A stretch of DNA of 64,000 nt from DATFVA01 sp963774455 (GCA_963774455.1 CAVZFD010000004.1:186001-250000); one strand, 5' to 3'. Shown: positions 26,444 to 36,203, numbered from the stretch's first letter. Notes: a model not told the origin generated them from the letters alone. Numbers and translations: made by a program.

Positions 26444-26830
26444 TCAATTTATAATTGCTGTGGCTTCAATCTCAACAAGCATTCCTTTTGAGATCAACGA
26501 CTTTACTTCGACCATTGTTGATGCTGGCTTGATGTCCTTAAAAAATTCACTGTGAGCTCTGGCTATTTCTTCCCACTTTGAAATGTCAGTGACAAACATT
26601 CTTGTTCTCACGATATCCTTAATAGATGCGCCGGCTTCGGTAAGAGTCTTTGCTATTTTTGCCAGGATAAATTTAGTCTGTTCATAAATATCGCCCGGAG
26701 CAATAATATTCTCTCCCTCAACAGCTGTAGTGCCCGAAACTTCTACAATATTGCCAATTCTTACAGCCCTTGAATATCCAACAAGATCTTCCCACTTAGC
26801 CCCTGATGAAATATTAATTCTTTCTGCCAT
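26444..26830 (-). CDS. RidA family enamine/imine deaminase
   Basis: About 128 residues, the RidA/YjgF/UK114 length. Landmarks are V-E-V-S-G-T-T-A near residues 27-34, the conserved R-T-R-M-F-V-T-D near 90-97 with the carboxylate-binding Arg, and the closing L-V-E-I-E-A-T-A. RidA hydrolyses reactive 2-aminoacrylate enamines. The start is moved 10 codons in from the first ATG because GAGGA sits at the right distance from the ATG at 26830 and the family begins at this point. The AlkD-like gene just upstream ends at 26857. Confidence 0.92.
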   Translation of the reverse strand: MAERINISSGAKWEDLVGYSRAVRIGNIVEVSGTTAVEGENIIAPGDIYEQTKFILAKIAKTLTEAGASIKDIVRTRMFVTDISKWEEIARAHSEFFKDIKPASTMVEVKSLISKGMLVEIEATAIIN

Positions 26831-26856
26831 TTGCCATTCCTCGATATTTATAGAAA

Positions 26857-27561
26857 TCAAATATTACCCTTCAGGTAATCCTTCCTTGTATTTTCAGGGA
26901 ATTTTTCAATTGCATAACGAAGCATTGTTCTCGGCATCTGTTTATAATATTTCCCGAGAAATTTTTCCTCCTCTTTAAGGTTTTTATTACCGACTTCACG
27001 AAGCATCCATCCAACGCCCTTATGAATAAGATCATGCCTGTCATTTAACAAAATTTCAGCGATTTTAAATGTGGTTTCAAAGTGAAGGTATTTAATGAAA
27101 TACATTGTTGATAAAATGGCGATTCGCTTTTCCCACAGGTTTAAAGAGACAGCCAGTTTGAAAAGGATGCTTTTATCACGGTTAAACAAATGTGCACCAA
27201 CGATCTTTGGTGCACTTAAATCAACAAGATCCCAGTTATTTATTTTACATGCGTTTTTGATGTAAAGGCGAAAAATCTTTTCTTTCTCTTTGTCATCCCC
27301 TTTGCCGTATTGGTCTACAAGAATAAATAAAGCAGTAAGTCTTTCCTCATGGATAGGGGAATTCAGCAATTCCTGAAGTTCAGGCAAGTTAAGCTCGCGA
27401 TGCTTCTTTGCAATCCCTCTCTGTACAGGAACTTTAATACCGTAGAAGATATCGCCTTCACCATACTCCCCTTTCCCCGTTTTAAAGAATCTCTGAAGAT
27501 TGACCGCCTGTTCTTTATTTGCTTCTTTTCTTAAATCATTTCTTAGATCAGTTAAGCTCAT
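26857..27561 (-). CDS. DNA alkylation repair protein (AlkD-like)
   Basis: A 234-residue all-helical HEAT-repeat-like glycosylase. It has the family features F-F-K-T-G-K-G-E-Y-G-E-G-D near residues 24-36, N-N-W-D-L-V-D-L-S-A-P near 113-123, R-R-I/R-I-A-I-L-S-T near 146, and D-L-I-H-K-G-V-G-W-M-L-R-E near 176-188. AlkD removes bulky or positively charged alkylated bases without flipping. Length matches the family. It directly precedes RidA on the same strand, with 26 bases between stop and chosen start. Confidence 0.94.
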   Translation of the reverse strand: MSLTDLRNDLRKEANKEQAVNLQRFFKTGKGEYGEGDIFYGIKVPVQRGIAKKHRELNLPELQELLNSPIHEERLTALFILVDQYGKGDDKEKEKIFRLYIKNACKINNWDLVDLSAPKIVGAHLFNRDKSILFKLAVSLNLWEKRIAILSTMYFIKYLHFETTFKIAEILLNDRHDLIHKGVGWMLREVGNKNLKEEEKFLGKYYKQMPRTMLRYAIEKFPENTRKDYLKGNI

Positions 27562-27566
27562 AAGGA

Positions 27567-28985
27567 TTATTTTTTTGTATGTGCAACAATCCAGTTTCCG
27601 ATTATCTCCAGTGCTTTCGGGGATATGGTTTCCTCAATTTTAGAATACTCTGTAGGAGCACCCGTTTCTGAAGTCTGGAATAAATGGTTCAACTTTGGTA
27701 TTTCAATTACCTTATAATCCTTATTTCCCCCTTCCTTTAATGCTTCCTCAATAACGGGGAGATTCTGTTTGGGCGGTACCTGGAGGTCATTTTCCCCGTT
27801 GATTGCAAGAACAGGCACCTTAACTTTTTCAAGCGCCGGTTTGGGGTCGTAAGTCAGGAAGAATTTAAACCAGGGGGTCAAAAGTGTCTTTGCCTGTTGA
27901 CTGAAGACAGTTTCAGGATCATTTCCGAATTCGGCTTTTTCGGTTGAATCAAGGGATGCATAATAATTCCGGAAAACTGTTTTTATTTTTTCAGCAGCAG
28001 CTGCGCTGTCTTTTTCGTTCTCAACTATGTCATAGAACTTTTTTGCCAGTTCAGTACCTGCTTCTATTTTCTCCTCACTCATCCCCATCGATTTTTCGAT
28101 GAGAGCACTTTGCTCAATCAGAATTTTTCTTCCGGTTACACCTGGTCCTGCCATAAGCACAATAAAATTGACATCACTGCTTTTTATTGCTGCGAGAGGA
28201 GCAATAAGACCGCCCTCGCTGTGTCCGATAATTCCTGTTTCATCTCTTCTTATATCCTTCCTGTTATCCAGGTACTTAACTGCTGCGAGAGCATCATTTA
28301 CGAAATCCTGTGTGGTTGCAGTAGAGAAGTTTCCGGCCGACTTTCCCACCCCGCGGTCATCATAACGCAATACTGCAATACCTTGCCTGGTCAGGTAATC
28401 GGCAAGAACAAGAAATGGTTTGTGTCCGAGCAGGGTCTCGTCCCTATCCTGTGGTCCTGATCCCGTTACCAACACAACTGCGGGGAAGGGTCCGCCTTCT
28501 TTAGGAAAAGTCAAAGTTCCGGCAAGTTCTATCCCGGCTTCTTTATCGATAAAGGTAACTTCCTCCTCATTGTATGGATAGGGTTTCTGAGGAACCTGAG
28601 TGCGTTTGGGTCCTTCGACTTTCGTTGTTTTTTTGAGAATGAGAGGCCATGCGTTTCCTCCCTGGTGCCATGTCCCCGGGATGCTGTCAGCCTGAAAAGC
28701 TCCTTCAAAAAATCCTTTTATAGCGGGTATGCCAAAATATACTCTGTCATTTTTGAAAGAAGTTGAATCTACTTTGATGCCGTAAGCATTCTGATCAGGA
28801 CTATCGAGCGTTGAGGTAAACTGTCCGAGGGTGTCTTTTACATTAAAAACTATATGTAACTCAAAACCGGAGACTTTCAGTATCCCCTGCCAGGTTCCCG
28901 GAATAGCATTGTTATTCGTTTGAGAGAAACCATCCAGGCTTAGTAAGGCTGTTAATATTGAAAACAATAATACTTTTTTTAACAT
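27567..28985 (-). CDS. exported alpha/beta hydrolase (S9-like)
   Basis: A 472-residue exported hydrolase. A signal peptide (about 1-21, L-S-L-D-G-F-S-Q) is followed by a beta domain (G-T-W-Q-G near residue 31, G-x-W-H-Q-G near 105) and a hydrolase domain with oxyanion-loop G-S-G-P-Q-D-R-D near 175-182. The nucleophile elbow is G-H-S-E-G-G near 254-259, the acid Asp is in N-G-E-N-D-L-Q-V-P, and the His is in L-N-H-L-F-Q. Members act as esterases or peptidases in the periplasm. It lies just upstream of the AlkD gene, 5 bases between them, same strand. Confidence 0.92.
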   Translation of the reverse strand: MLKKVLLFSILTALLSLDGFSQTNNNAIPGTWQGILKVSGFELHIVFNVKDTLGQFTSTLDSPDQNAYGIKVDSTSFKNDRVYFGIPAIKGFFEGAFQADSIPGTWHQGGNAWPLILKKTTKVEGPKRTQVPQKPYPYNEEEVTFIDKEAGIELAGTLTFPKEGGPFPAVVLVTGSGPQDRDETLLGHKPFLVLADYLTRQGIAVLRYDDRGVGKSAGNFSTATTQDFVNDALAAVKYLDNRKDIRRDETGIIGHSEGGLIAPLAAIKSSDVNFIVLMAGPGVTGRKILIEQSALIEKSMGMSEEKIEAGTELAKKFYDIVENEKDSAAAAEKIKTVFRNYYASLDSTEKAEFGNDPETVFSQQAKTLLTPWFKFFLTYDPKPALEKVKVPVLAINGENDLQVPPKQNLPVIEEALKEGGNKDYKVIEIPKLNHLFQTSETGAPTEYSKIEETISPKALEIIGNWIVAHTKK

Positions 28986-29084
28986 TTTTCCACCTTTGGT
29001 TTGAAGATACGTACGTATTGTTAAATTTCAATTTTTTGGTTATCCTAAGTTAATCAGACTCCGGGAGTAAGTAAAAAGAAATAT

Positions 29085-29444
29085 TCACAATCCTTGCTGC
29101 AACTTTATATATCTGGTTTCTATTCGGTCAGGAATTAATAAATAAAGCTGATCATCTTCAAACCTGAAATTCACTGTGAACGGCGGTGCGTCCCCGATGG
29201 AGAAGGTGATGGTATTCTCTTTTATCTCATACTGACCGTTCTGCTGCCCGCCGTTTGCGAGTATAAGAGTAACCTGGTGGTCCGATGAAAATTCTATTTC
29301 CTTTCCGCGGAATGATGTTGAATCGGCAGTCTTCCATTTTCCTATAAGTTTTTCGGTATTGGTTTGATCATTGCTAACCTGGCAGCAGGCATTCATAAGG
29401 AATATAAGCGGGATGCCTAAAGTAAATATTATACGGTACTTCAT
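29085..29444 (-). CDS. small lipoprotein
   Basis: A 119-residue lipoprotein. The signal ends in the lipobox L-M-N-A-C (Cys19) and is followed by a compact beta-sheet domain beginning L-I-G-K-W-K-T, with G-G-Q-Q-N-G-Q-Y and D-Q-L-Y-L-L, similar to small lipocalin-like stress lipoproteins. No enzymatic motif. Its start overlaps the rsgA stop by 4 bases, so the two are translated together. Function unknown. Confidence 0.82.
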   Translation of the reverse strand: MKYRIIFTLGIPLIFLMNACCQVSNDQTNTEKLIGKWKTADSTSFRGKEIEFSSDHQVTLILANGGQQNGQYEIKENTITFSIGDAPPFTVNFRFEDDQLYLLIPDRIETRYIKLQQGL

Positions 29445-30532
29445 ATTTTATCTCCGGGTTTTTTTCCTTTAAAATATCTTTTTATTTCTCTGTGGAGTCT
29501 CTTTTCTTTTTTCTTCCTCTCAAGATAAATATTCTTATCAATTAATGAATCATAATATTCACTTTCTTTCTTCAGTTTGAGATAGTTTGCATAATGTTCC
29601 TTTGTGATTATTCCATTTTGTACTGCAGATTTAACAGAACAGCCTGTTTCGTGAATATGAGTGCAGTTCTTATATCTGCAATTTGCACCAAATTCAGAAA
29701 TATCATTAAACACATCTGCAGTATCTATATTATTATCCGCCAGAGCGAATTCTCTCATCCCTGGAGTGTCAATGATAATTCCGCCTTCCGGAAGAAGAAA
29801 CAATTCGCGCCTCGTTGTTGTATGCTTTCCTTTGTCGTCACTTAAACGTGTATCAGAAACCTTCTGAAGATGATTATTCGTCAGAAAATTAATAATGGAT
29901 GATTTTCCCACACCCGAAGAACCTGTCAGGGCATAAGTTTTTCCGGGTAGTATAAAATTGCGTAATCCGTCAAATCCATTTCCGTTCCCGCAGCTTATTG
30001 AAAAAACAGACAGACCTTTGATACGCCCATTTAATTTATTGAGGGATTCTTCCGGATTTTCAGCAAGATCACTCTTATTCACAATGATTACAGGTTTACA
30101 ATTACCTTCCTCGGCCATAACTATATAACGTTCGAGCCTGTTGATACTTAAATCTGCATTAAAACTTTGTACTATAAATACGTAGTCTATATTTGCAGCA
30201 ATTACCTGGACGCCTTTTTCTTTACCGGGTTTACCACGTGAGAATTGCGATTTTCTTGTCAATACATTATGGATTATGCATTTATCCTCATCTTCAAAGT
30301 ACATCAGCGCAACCCAGTCGCCCGTTTTAGGAAATGTGGATGAATTTTCTGCCTCGTAAAGAAATCTTCCCGTCACCTCACCAGGAATTTCACCATGCCT
30401 GGTTATGACACGGTAACGCTGCTTGTCTTCTGCAGATATCCGTCCCGGTTCAAATCCAGATTTCTTATAAATTTCAAATTCTTGTGTAAAAAAAGGGTCA
30501 AAACCATATTGTTCGATATTAATCAATTTCAT
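29441..30532 (-). CDS. rsgA: ribosome small subunit-dependent GTPase A
   Basis: A 363-residue circularly permuted GTPase that matures the 30S subunit. An N-terminal OB-fold (about 35-110) precedes the G4 motif N-K-S-D at 152-155, then G1 G-S-S-G-V-G-K-S-S at 204-212 and G3 D-T-P-G-M-R-E near 258, the permuted order of RsgA/YjeQ. The C-terminal zinc site reads C-R-Y-K-N-C-T-H-x-x-E-x-x-C near 282-296. A charged basic tail follows. Length is slightly above E. coli RsgA. Confidence 0.96.
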   Translation of the reverse strand: MKLINIEQYGFDPFFTQEFEIYKKSGFEPGRISAEDKQRYRVITRHGEIPGEVTGRFLYEAENSSTFPKTGDWVALMYFEDEDKCIIHNVLTRKSQFSRGKPGKEKGVQVIAANIDYVFIVQSFNADLSINRLERYIVMAEEGNCKPVIIVNKSDLAENPEESLNKLNGRIKGLSVFSISCGNGNGFDGLRNFILPGKTYALTGSSGVGKSSIINFLTNNHLQKVSDTRLSDDKGKHTTTRRELFLLPEGGIIIDTPGMREFALADNNIDTADVFNDISEFGANCRYKNCTHIHETGCSVKSAVQNGIITKEHYANYLKLKKESEYYDSLIDKNIYLERKKKEKRLHREIKRYFKGKKPGDKI

Positions 30533-30762
30533 TCTCCTTTAAAGTTTGGACATTAAATGCTTTTTATAAATGAATCTTCGTTAAGGATATAATTCTGAGC
30601 TTACCGGGCTATTAAGCAATATCCGGCGTTTGGAGAGTAAATTGATATGTGGTTGTAATTAAAAAATAAGTCTTCGTTTTTTACTACCATAAAAATAATC
30701 TAAAAAACAAAATATGGCAATATGTATGTGACCGAAGAGGACAGGGGTCTAGTTATAGAAAA

Positions 30763-30788
30763 TCCTGCAGGTGATCTTTCCTGCAGGA
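30763..30788 (-). terminator. terminator downstream of the ornithine carbamoyltransferase gene
   Basis: A 9-bp perfect stem, TCCTGCAGG with CCTGCAGGA, loop 8 bases, lies 28 bases after the carbamoyltransferase stop and is followed on the minus strand by a T-rich TTTTCT run. Confidence 0.75.
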
Positions 30789-30815
30789 CTTTAAGAGGTG
30801 GAATTTCTATACAGA

Positions 30816-31748
30816 CTACATTACCAGCGCCATAACAGCCTTCTGAACATGCAGCCTGTTTTCGGCCTCGTCGAAAACAATTGAATGCTCTGAATCTATT
30901 ACCTCAGCAGCAACTTCCTCGCCGCGGTGGGCAGGGAGACAATGCATAAAGAGGTAATCATCCTTTGCGTTCCCGGCAAGTTTACTATTTACCTGGAATC
31001 CTTTAAACTTTTTCTGCCGATCCTTAGCTTCTGACTCCTGTCCCATGCTAGCCCAGACGTCAGTATAAATAATGTCAGCATTTTTTACTGCTGCATCCGG
31101 ATCATCAAGTATTTCTACTTTGCTTCCCATATACTTCGCATTAGCCTTAGCATCATTAACGATATCCTTATTGGGTTTATAACCTGAAGGGGAAGCAATG
31201 CTTATGTTCATACCGACCTTAGAGCATCCATTCAAAAGACTATGAGCCATATTATTTCCGTCGCCGATGTATGTCAGTTTTAATCCTTTTAGCTCCCGTC
31301 TTTTTTCAAGGATTGTGAAGAGATCCGTCAGCACCTGGCATGGGTGAAGAAGATCGGTTAATCCGTTGATTACAGGAATTGAACCAAACCTTGCAAGATC
31401 GACGACATCCTGGTGATCAAAAGTGCGTATCATAATTCCGTCAAGGTAGCGTGACAGCACTTTTGCAGTATCGGAAATAGTTTCTCCTCTTTTAAGCTGG
31501 AGATCATTAGGTCCAAAATACATTCCTATACCGCCAAGGTGATAAATGCCAGCTTCAAAAGAAACTCTTGTCCTTGTCGAAGGTTTTGCGAAGATCATTC
31601 CCAGTGTTTTGCCTTCAAGCCATCTGTGCGTCTGCCCAGTGTGGTGTAATTCTTTAAGAGTTTTACTGACGTCGAATATCTGATACATCTCTTCAAGGGT
31701 AAGATCATTGATCGAGATGAGGCTTTTTCCTTTCATTGAGACTGCCAT
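30816..31748 (-). CDS. argF: ornithine carbamoyltransferase
   Basis: A 310-residue carbamoyltransferase: carbamoyl-phosphate motif S-T-R-T-R at 57-61, H-P-C-Q at 135-138, D-V-W-A-S-M-G near 230-236 and H-C-L-P-A-H-R-G near 269-276, all typical of the ornithine rather than the aspartate enzyme. The upstream gene is carbamate kinase, 24 bases away, suggesting the catabolic direction (citrulline to ornithine plus carbamoyl phosphate, then ATP). Family membership alone cannot separate ArgF from ArcB, so the symbol is provisional. A terminator follows. Confidence 0.93.
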   Translation of the reverse strand: MAVSMKGKSLISINDLTLEEMYQIFDVSKTLKELHHTGQTHRWLEGKTLGMIFAKPSTRTRVSFEAGIYHLGGIGMYFGPNDLQLKRGETISDTAKVLSRYLDGIMIRTFDHQDVVDLARFGSIPVINGLTDLLHPCQVLTDLFTILEKRRELKGLKLTYIGDGNNMAHSLLNGCSKVGMNISIASPSGYKPNKDIVNDAKANAKYMGSKVEILDDPDAAVKNADIIYTDVWASMGQESEAKDRQKKFKGFQVNSKLAGNAKDDYLFMHCLPAHRGEEVAAEVIDSEHSIVFDEAENRLHVQKAVMALVM

Positions 31749-31772
31749 AAAATTTCCTTGTTTTTATTTTAA

Positions 31773-32720
31773 TTATATTTCTTTTACTATTCTAGTTCCC
31801 GCATCCTTATCTGATAATGCAGAAGATTCAGTTATTATAGTTTCTTTACCGCCATGTTCAACATACTCTATAGCGGCTTCAATTTTAGGACCCATACTTC
31901 CCCTGGAAAATTCACCCTGTTCCAGGTACTGTTTGGCTTCATCTATAGATATTGTTTCAAGTGCTTTCTGTCCCGGTTTATTAAAATTGATATATGCATT
32001 TTTAACATCAGTTAATATGAAAAAAGCGTCGGCATCTATCTCATTAGCCAGGAGGGAAGAGGCGAGATCCTTATCGATAACTGCCTCAATACCCTGAAGA
32101 TGTTTTTTCTTATCCCGGTGAACAGGTACACCGCCTCCGCCGGCGGCAATAACTATAGCTCCTTTTTTCACCAGGTCCCTGATAATTCTCTTATTTACTA
32201 TTTCGAGCGGTCTGGGTGAAGCAACAACCCTGCGCCAGCCCCTCTTGCGGGGATCTTCTTTAATAACCCAGTTGTTCGCCCTTGCCATTAATTCCGCTTC
32301 CTCTTTCAAAAAGAAAGCACCAACTGGTTTGGTTGGTTCCTTAAAGGCGGGATCATTTAAATCTACCAGCACTTCGGTTACTACGGTTATTACGTTCCTT
32401 CTTATTTTATATTCTGTCAGAATATTTTTCATCTGCCGTTCAATCATATATCCTATGCCGCCCTGTGAATCAGCTACACAGATATCTAGCGGCATCTTCG
32501 GAATTTTATATTGGGTATAACCTGCCTCATTCCGCAAAAGTATATTTCCAACCTGCGGACCATTCCCATGGGTGATTACAATATTGAAGTCTTTCTTCAA
32601 AAGTTCAACCAGATTAACCAGTGTATTATATGTGTTCTTTTCCTGCTGCTGAATCGTTCCTATTTCATTTCCCCTGATAAGTGCATTTCCGCCAAGGGCA
32701 ACAACGGCAATTTTCTTCAT
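31773..32720 (-). CDS. arcC: carbamate kinase
   Basis: A 315-residue amino-acid kinase fold protein: A-L-G-G-N-A-L near residues 8-14, T-H-G-N-G-P-Q-V-G near 49-57, A-A-G-G-G-G-V-P near 192-199, and G-S-M-G-P-K-I-E-A near 269-277, the carbamate kinase set. It reversibly transfers phosphate from carbamoyl phosphate to ADP. With the carbamoyltransferase downstream it forms the last two steps of the arginine-deiminase-like route, but no arcA is in this window. Confidence 0.95.
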   Translation of the reverse strand: MKKIAVVALGGNALIRGNEIGTIQQQEKNTYNTLVNLVELLKKDFNIVITHGNGPQVGNILLRNEAGYTQYKIPKMPLDICVADSQGGIGYMIERQMKNILTEYKIRRNVITVVTEVLVDLNDPAFKEPTKPVGAFFLKEEAELMARANNWVIKEDPRKRGWRRVVASPRPLEIVNKRIIRDLVKKGAIVIAAGGGGVPVHRDKKKHLQGIEAVIDKDLASSLLANEIDADAFFILTDVKNAYINFNKPGQKALETISIDEAKQYLEQGEFSRGSMGPKIEAAIEYVEHGGKETIITESSALSDKDAGTRIVKEI

Positions 32721-32902
32721 AACAGCCTCTCAGGCAGGAAGATTCCGGGGAGTGTGTTTATCTCTATCATAAAATTCGTGGTTTTTTTGAGTCCCCTTTC
32801 TATAAAACATACAAAATCATTTAAAATTGAAAACTGAAACTTATAGCCTGCGGGAGAGAGAATCAAATTTATTTGTGATTAGTACACGAAACAAGCCTGT
32901 CC

Positions 32903-34270
32903 TCAGTCATTAAGCAGAATTCCTTTTCCCGGTTCAGCAGCGAATACTTTTCGTTTTTTATTCTCTTTAAGGATAGATGCGCCGATCCAGTCAATCGCCG
33001 GGGGGTCACCATGAATTAGGATTATTTTCTCGGGATTCAGCTTATTGACCATTTTAAGCAGGTCTTCCCTTATAGAATGGGCTGAAAAACGGAAACTTCT
33101 GATGGTGCATTTTACCTCCATATCTTCGCTTAACCTCGATAACCTGATTTTCATTCCTCTTTCGGCTGTAGACACAACAAACCCCGGAGTATCTTTTTCC
33201 ATATAACCTACGGTAAAAATAGCTGAACTATTCTGCCTGAGCCACTGCAGTGCCAGTCGGTATGAGGCAGTCCCCTCTATCATCATACCGCTGGAGGCGA
33301 GAACTATGCAGGGGTGAGTGAAAAATTCCTGAAGGTTTTCAACTTCATACAGATCTTTCTGCGGCACCTCACTTAATTCAAATTCCGGATCTTCACAATT
33401 AACAACGTAGCGGTTATAATCATACGCCCGGCTGATTTTTCTTGATATTCCCCCTGAATAAATATCGACTTTTACCAGTCTGCCTTTTTCCATCAGCTGC
33501 CAGATTAACTTTAGTATTTCCTGCATTTTACCTAATGAGAAAACCGGAATCAAAATGGAGCCGCCTTCATTAATAATCGTGTTGGCAGCGGCTGCAAATC
33601 TTTCGGCTTCTCTCTTCCAGCTGTTTAACATTGAGGAATCTGTGGCTCCATATGTTGTTTCCATTAGCAGAGTTTCAACCCTGGTTTTCGGCAGCCGGGC
33701 TCCCTGCATCCACGACTGAGCTTTTAAATTTATATCTCCGGAATAAAATATGCGGGAGTCGTTATGCTCAATCATAATGGAAGCTGAACCGAGAATATGT
33801 CCTGCGTCATGAAAAGTTATTCTTATTGGTTCCTCACCATTATGGTTGTATCCTTTTATCTCAAATGTTTCTTCAAAGGCTTTGTATTCTATTGACTGTA
33901 TTAGAAAATCGATTTCTTTATGAGAATAAATTTTTAGTTCATCTTCAGAAACTTGCCGGGATAATATCGATACAGCATCATGGAGGGTTAGTTCAGCCAG
34001 GGCCCTGGTTTGCGGAGTAGTTACTATTTTAATATATGGATGGCGCTGCACCAGGAAAGGCAGTCCGCTCAAATGATCCTGGTGAGCATGTGAAATCAAA
34101 ACATAGTCAACGTCTTTATCCTGAAGCAAATCAAAATCAGGAAGAGCTTCTGCTCCTGCCTTCTTGGGGTGCATACCGCAGTCGATTATAATTCCCGTTC
34201 CCGATATATTCAGATAATAAGAATTGGCTCCGATTTCTCCTGCACCTCCTAACGGGATAAACCTTGTCAT
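32903..34270 (-). CDS. MBL-fold beta-CASP ribonuclease-like protein
   Basis: A 455-residue metallo-beta-lactamase with a beta-CASP and RMMBL layout. The catalytic zinc motif H-A-H-Q-D-H is at 61-66, D-A-G-H-I-L-G-S near 155-162, then the beta-CASP motifs G-S-I-L-I-P-V-F and S-S-G-M-M-I-E-G, and a C-terminal F-S-A-H and I-H-G-D. This is the RNA-processing CPSF/YSH1-like branch, which acts as endo- and/or exonuclease on RNA. Its ATG overlaps the stop of the antiporter gene upstream by 3 bases (ATGA), so they are translationally coupled. Confidence 0.9.
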   Translation of the reverse strand: MTRFIPLGGAGEIGANSYYLNISGTGIIIDCGMHPKKAGAEALPDFDLLQDKDVDYVLISHAHQDHLSGLPFLVQRHPYIKIVTTPQTRALAELTLHDAVSILSRQVSEDELKIYSHKEIDFLIQSIEYKAFEETFEIKGYNHNGEEPIRITFHDAGHILGSASIMIEHNDSRIFYSGDINLKAQSWMQGARLPKTRVETLLMETTYGATDSSMLNSWKREAERFAAAANTIINEGGSILIPVFSLGKMQEILKLIWQLMEKGRLVKVDIYSGGISRKISRAYDYNRYVVNCEDPEFELSEVPQKDLYEVENLQEFFTHPCIVLASSGMMIEGTASYRLALQWLRQNSSAIFTVGYMEKDTPGFVVSTAERGMKIRLSRLSEDMEVKCTIRSFRFSAHSIREDLLKMVNKLNPEKIILIHGDPPAIDWIGASILKENKKRKVFAAEPGKGILLND

Positions 34271-36108
34271 TCCTTCCTTTCATACAGTTCCGCTTCTTTG
34301 CGTTTTTCAACCGGACTATCTTTTGAAACCAGGCTGATCAGAATCTGACCCGGTTTCGGCTCGGGTTTATTTTCAGAAGTATATACAACAAGATTTTTAT
34401 CTTTACTAATTATAAACATAGGTATAACCTCATCCCCTCCGTTTTCACTTAAAAATTTTCTATAGTTATATTCTTCCGTAATGGGAGTTGATTTTATTTT
34501 TGAGTTGTGATTAAACCTTCTCAGAAGAAGGGAATATGAATAATTAGTACCGAATAAGATTTTGCCTCTTAGTTCTTCAGAAACTGCTTTACCCTGTTCC
34601 TCCTCCTTTTCCTCTACAGTCAGCTGGTAGACGTTATTTCCTCCGAATATCTTTGACAGATAGAGTGCCGCCAGTGAATTTACTTCTGCATTTGGTGTCA
34701 GTGCCAAAAGTTTTCCAATACCGTTCAGTTCATTCTCGTCAAGAAAGCTTCTTGAGTTCACGCTCCCCTGGTGTGCTTCAAATCCCTCCATCCTTGCTTC
34801 TCTTATATTATGTCTGTTTGTATCGACCATCAAAACTCTATAGCCGCTGTCCTTCAGTACAGAAGCAATCTCCCTTGCAAAAGAATGAGCTCCAAGAATA
34901 AGACATCCCTGGGGATTAAGATTTGAGAGACCCAGCCACTTCGCAAGCGGTACGGCACTTAACCCGTATATGGTTATGGTGACGACGATAACAAGAAACA
35001 TTTCCGGAACAAGCCTTGAGCCTTCGCTGAAACCCATATTAATCAATTCGATAGAAAATACGGCAGCTACTGCAGCAGCTACTATACCTCTTGGTGCCAT
35101 CATTGAGAGAAACAGTTTTTCTTTCCAGCTAAAATTTTTTCCGATTGAGGAAATAAAAACAGCAGCCGGTCTTACTATTAAGATCAAAGCCAATACAAAG
35201 ATGAAGCTCCCGAGGTTTAAGCTTGCCAGATCATCAACCCGGAGCCGGGCGGCAAGCACTATAAAAAGTATGGAAATAAGAAGTGTCCTTAAGTTCTCTT
35301 TAAACTCAATTATATGCTTTATATTTATTTTTTTCTGATTAGCTAAATAAACTCCCATTACCGTTACGGCAAAGAGACCGCTCTCGTCCTGGACCAGGTT
35401 GGAAAGGGTGAAAATTAATACAACCATGGTCAAACTTGCCGGATTCTGCAGGAACTCAGGAATCTGATTCTTTTTAATAAGGACTGCAATCAGGTATCCG
35501 CCAAGCAGTCCGATTGAGCTGCTTATCATAACTGATTTGAGAAGTGCAAAACCGATCTGCAGGGTTGCTTCCTGAACACCGGTTGCAAATACTGCTTCAA
35601 AAACAAGGATAGCCATCAATGCACCTATTGGATCATTAATGATTCCTTCCCATTTAAGTATTGAATTTATCTGTCCTTTCGGTCTGACGTGACGAAGGAT
35701 TGGAAGGATTACCGTGGGCCCGGTAACCACAAGGATTGCCCCAAATAAGAAAGACAGGAGCAGGGAAAAGTTAAGTATATAATAGGCTCCAAGTGTGGTT
35801 AGTATCCAGGTTACCAGGATACCTAAAGTGATAAGATTCCTGATCAATGGACCAACAACCCTCAATTCGGAAAATTTCAAATTCATTCCGCCTTCGAACA
35901 GGATAATAGCTACGGAAATGGAAACAAAAGGGAACAATAGATCACCGAAAAAGGAATCAGGGTGAATAAACCCGGTTAAAGGTCCTGCTATAAACCCGAA
36001 AATCAGCAGAAGAAGAATTGAAGGAAACCTGAGCTTCCAGGCAATCCATTGAGCGAGTACTCCTGATACAACAATGGCTGATAGACTAATAATAAATTTT
36101 TCAGTCAA
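34267..36108 (-). CDS. cation:proton antiporter with cytoplasmic RCK (TrkA-like) domain
   Basis: A 613-residue CPA-type transporter. About twelve transmembrane segments (residues 5-395) carry the conserved F-E-G-G-M-N-L near 69-75, T-G-P-T-V near 130-134 and N-D-P-I-G near 156-160 in the membrane Asp positions of Na+/H+ or K+/H+ exchangers. After residue 400 a nucleotide-binding TrkA-N-like domain follows (I-L-G-A-H-S-F-A then V-D-T-N), then a TrkA-C-like tail. It is likely a NhaP/KefC-type exchanger gated by a nucleotide. It is coupled to the beta-CASP nuclease gene, an unusual pairing. Confidence 0.92.
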   Translation of the reverse strand: MTEKFIISLSAIVVSGVLAQWIAWKLRFPSILLLLIFGFIAGPLTGFIHPDSFFGDLLFPFVSISVAIILFEGGMNLKFSELRVVGPLIRNLITLGILVTWILTTLGAYYILNFSLLLSFLFGAILVVTGPTVILPILRHVRPKGQINSILKWEGIINDPIGALMAILVFEAVFATGVQEATLQIGFALLKSVMISSSIGLLGGYLIAVLIKKNQIPEFLQNPASLTMVVLIFTLSNLVQDESGLFAVTVMGVYLANQKKINIKHIIEFKENLRTLLISILFIVLAARLRVDDLASLNLGSFIFVLALILIVRPAAVFISSIGKNFSWKEKLFLSMMAPRGIVAAAVAAVFSIELINMGFSEGSRLVPEMFLVIVVTITIYGLSAVPLAKWLGLSNLNPQGCLILGAHSFAREIASVLKDSGYRVLMVDTNRHNIREARMEGFEAHQGSVNSRSFLDENELNGIGKLLALTPNAEVNSLAALYLSKIFGGNNVYQLTVEEKEEEQGKAVSEELRGKILFGTNYSYSLLLRRFNHNSKIKSTPITEEYNYRKFLSENGGDEVIPMFIISKDKNLVVYTSENKPEPKPGQILISLVSKDSPVEKRKEAELYERKE

Positions 36109-36203
36109 ATGATTTTCTGTTTTAAGAATGGTTGAACCAATATAACATTTTATTTTAAGTTACCGAATGATTGGGATTTAGTAGTAAAGTATATGCAGGC
36201 TCT

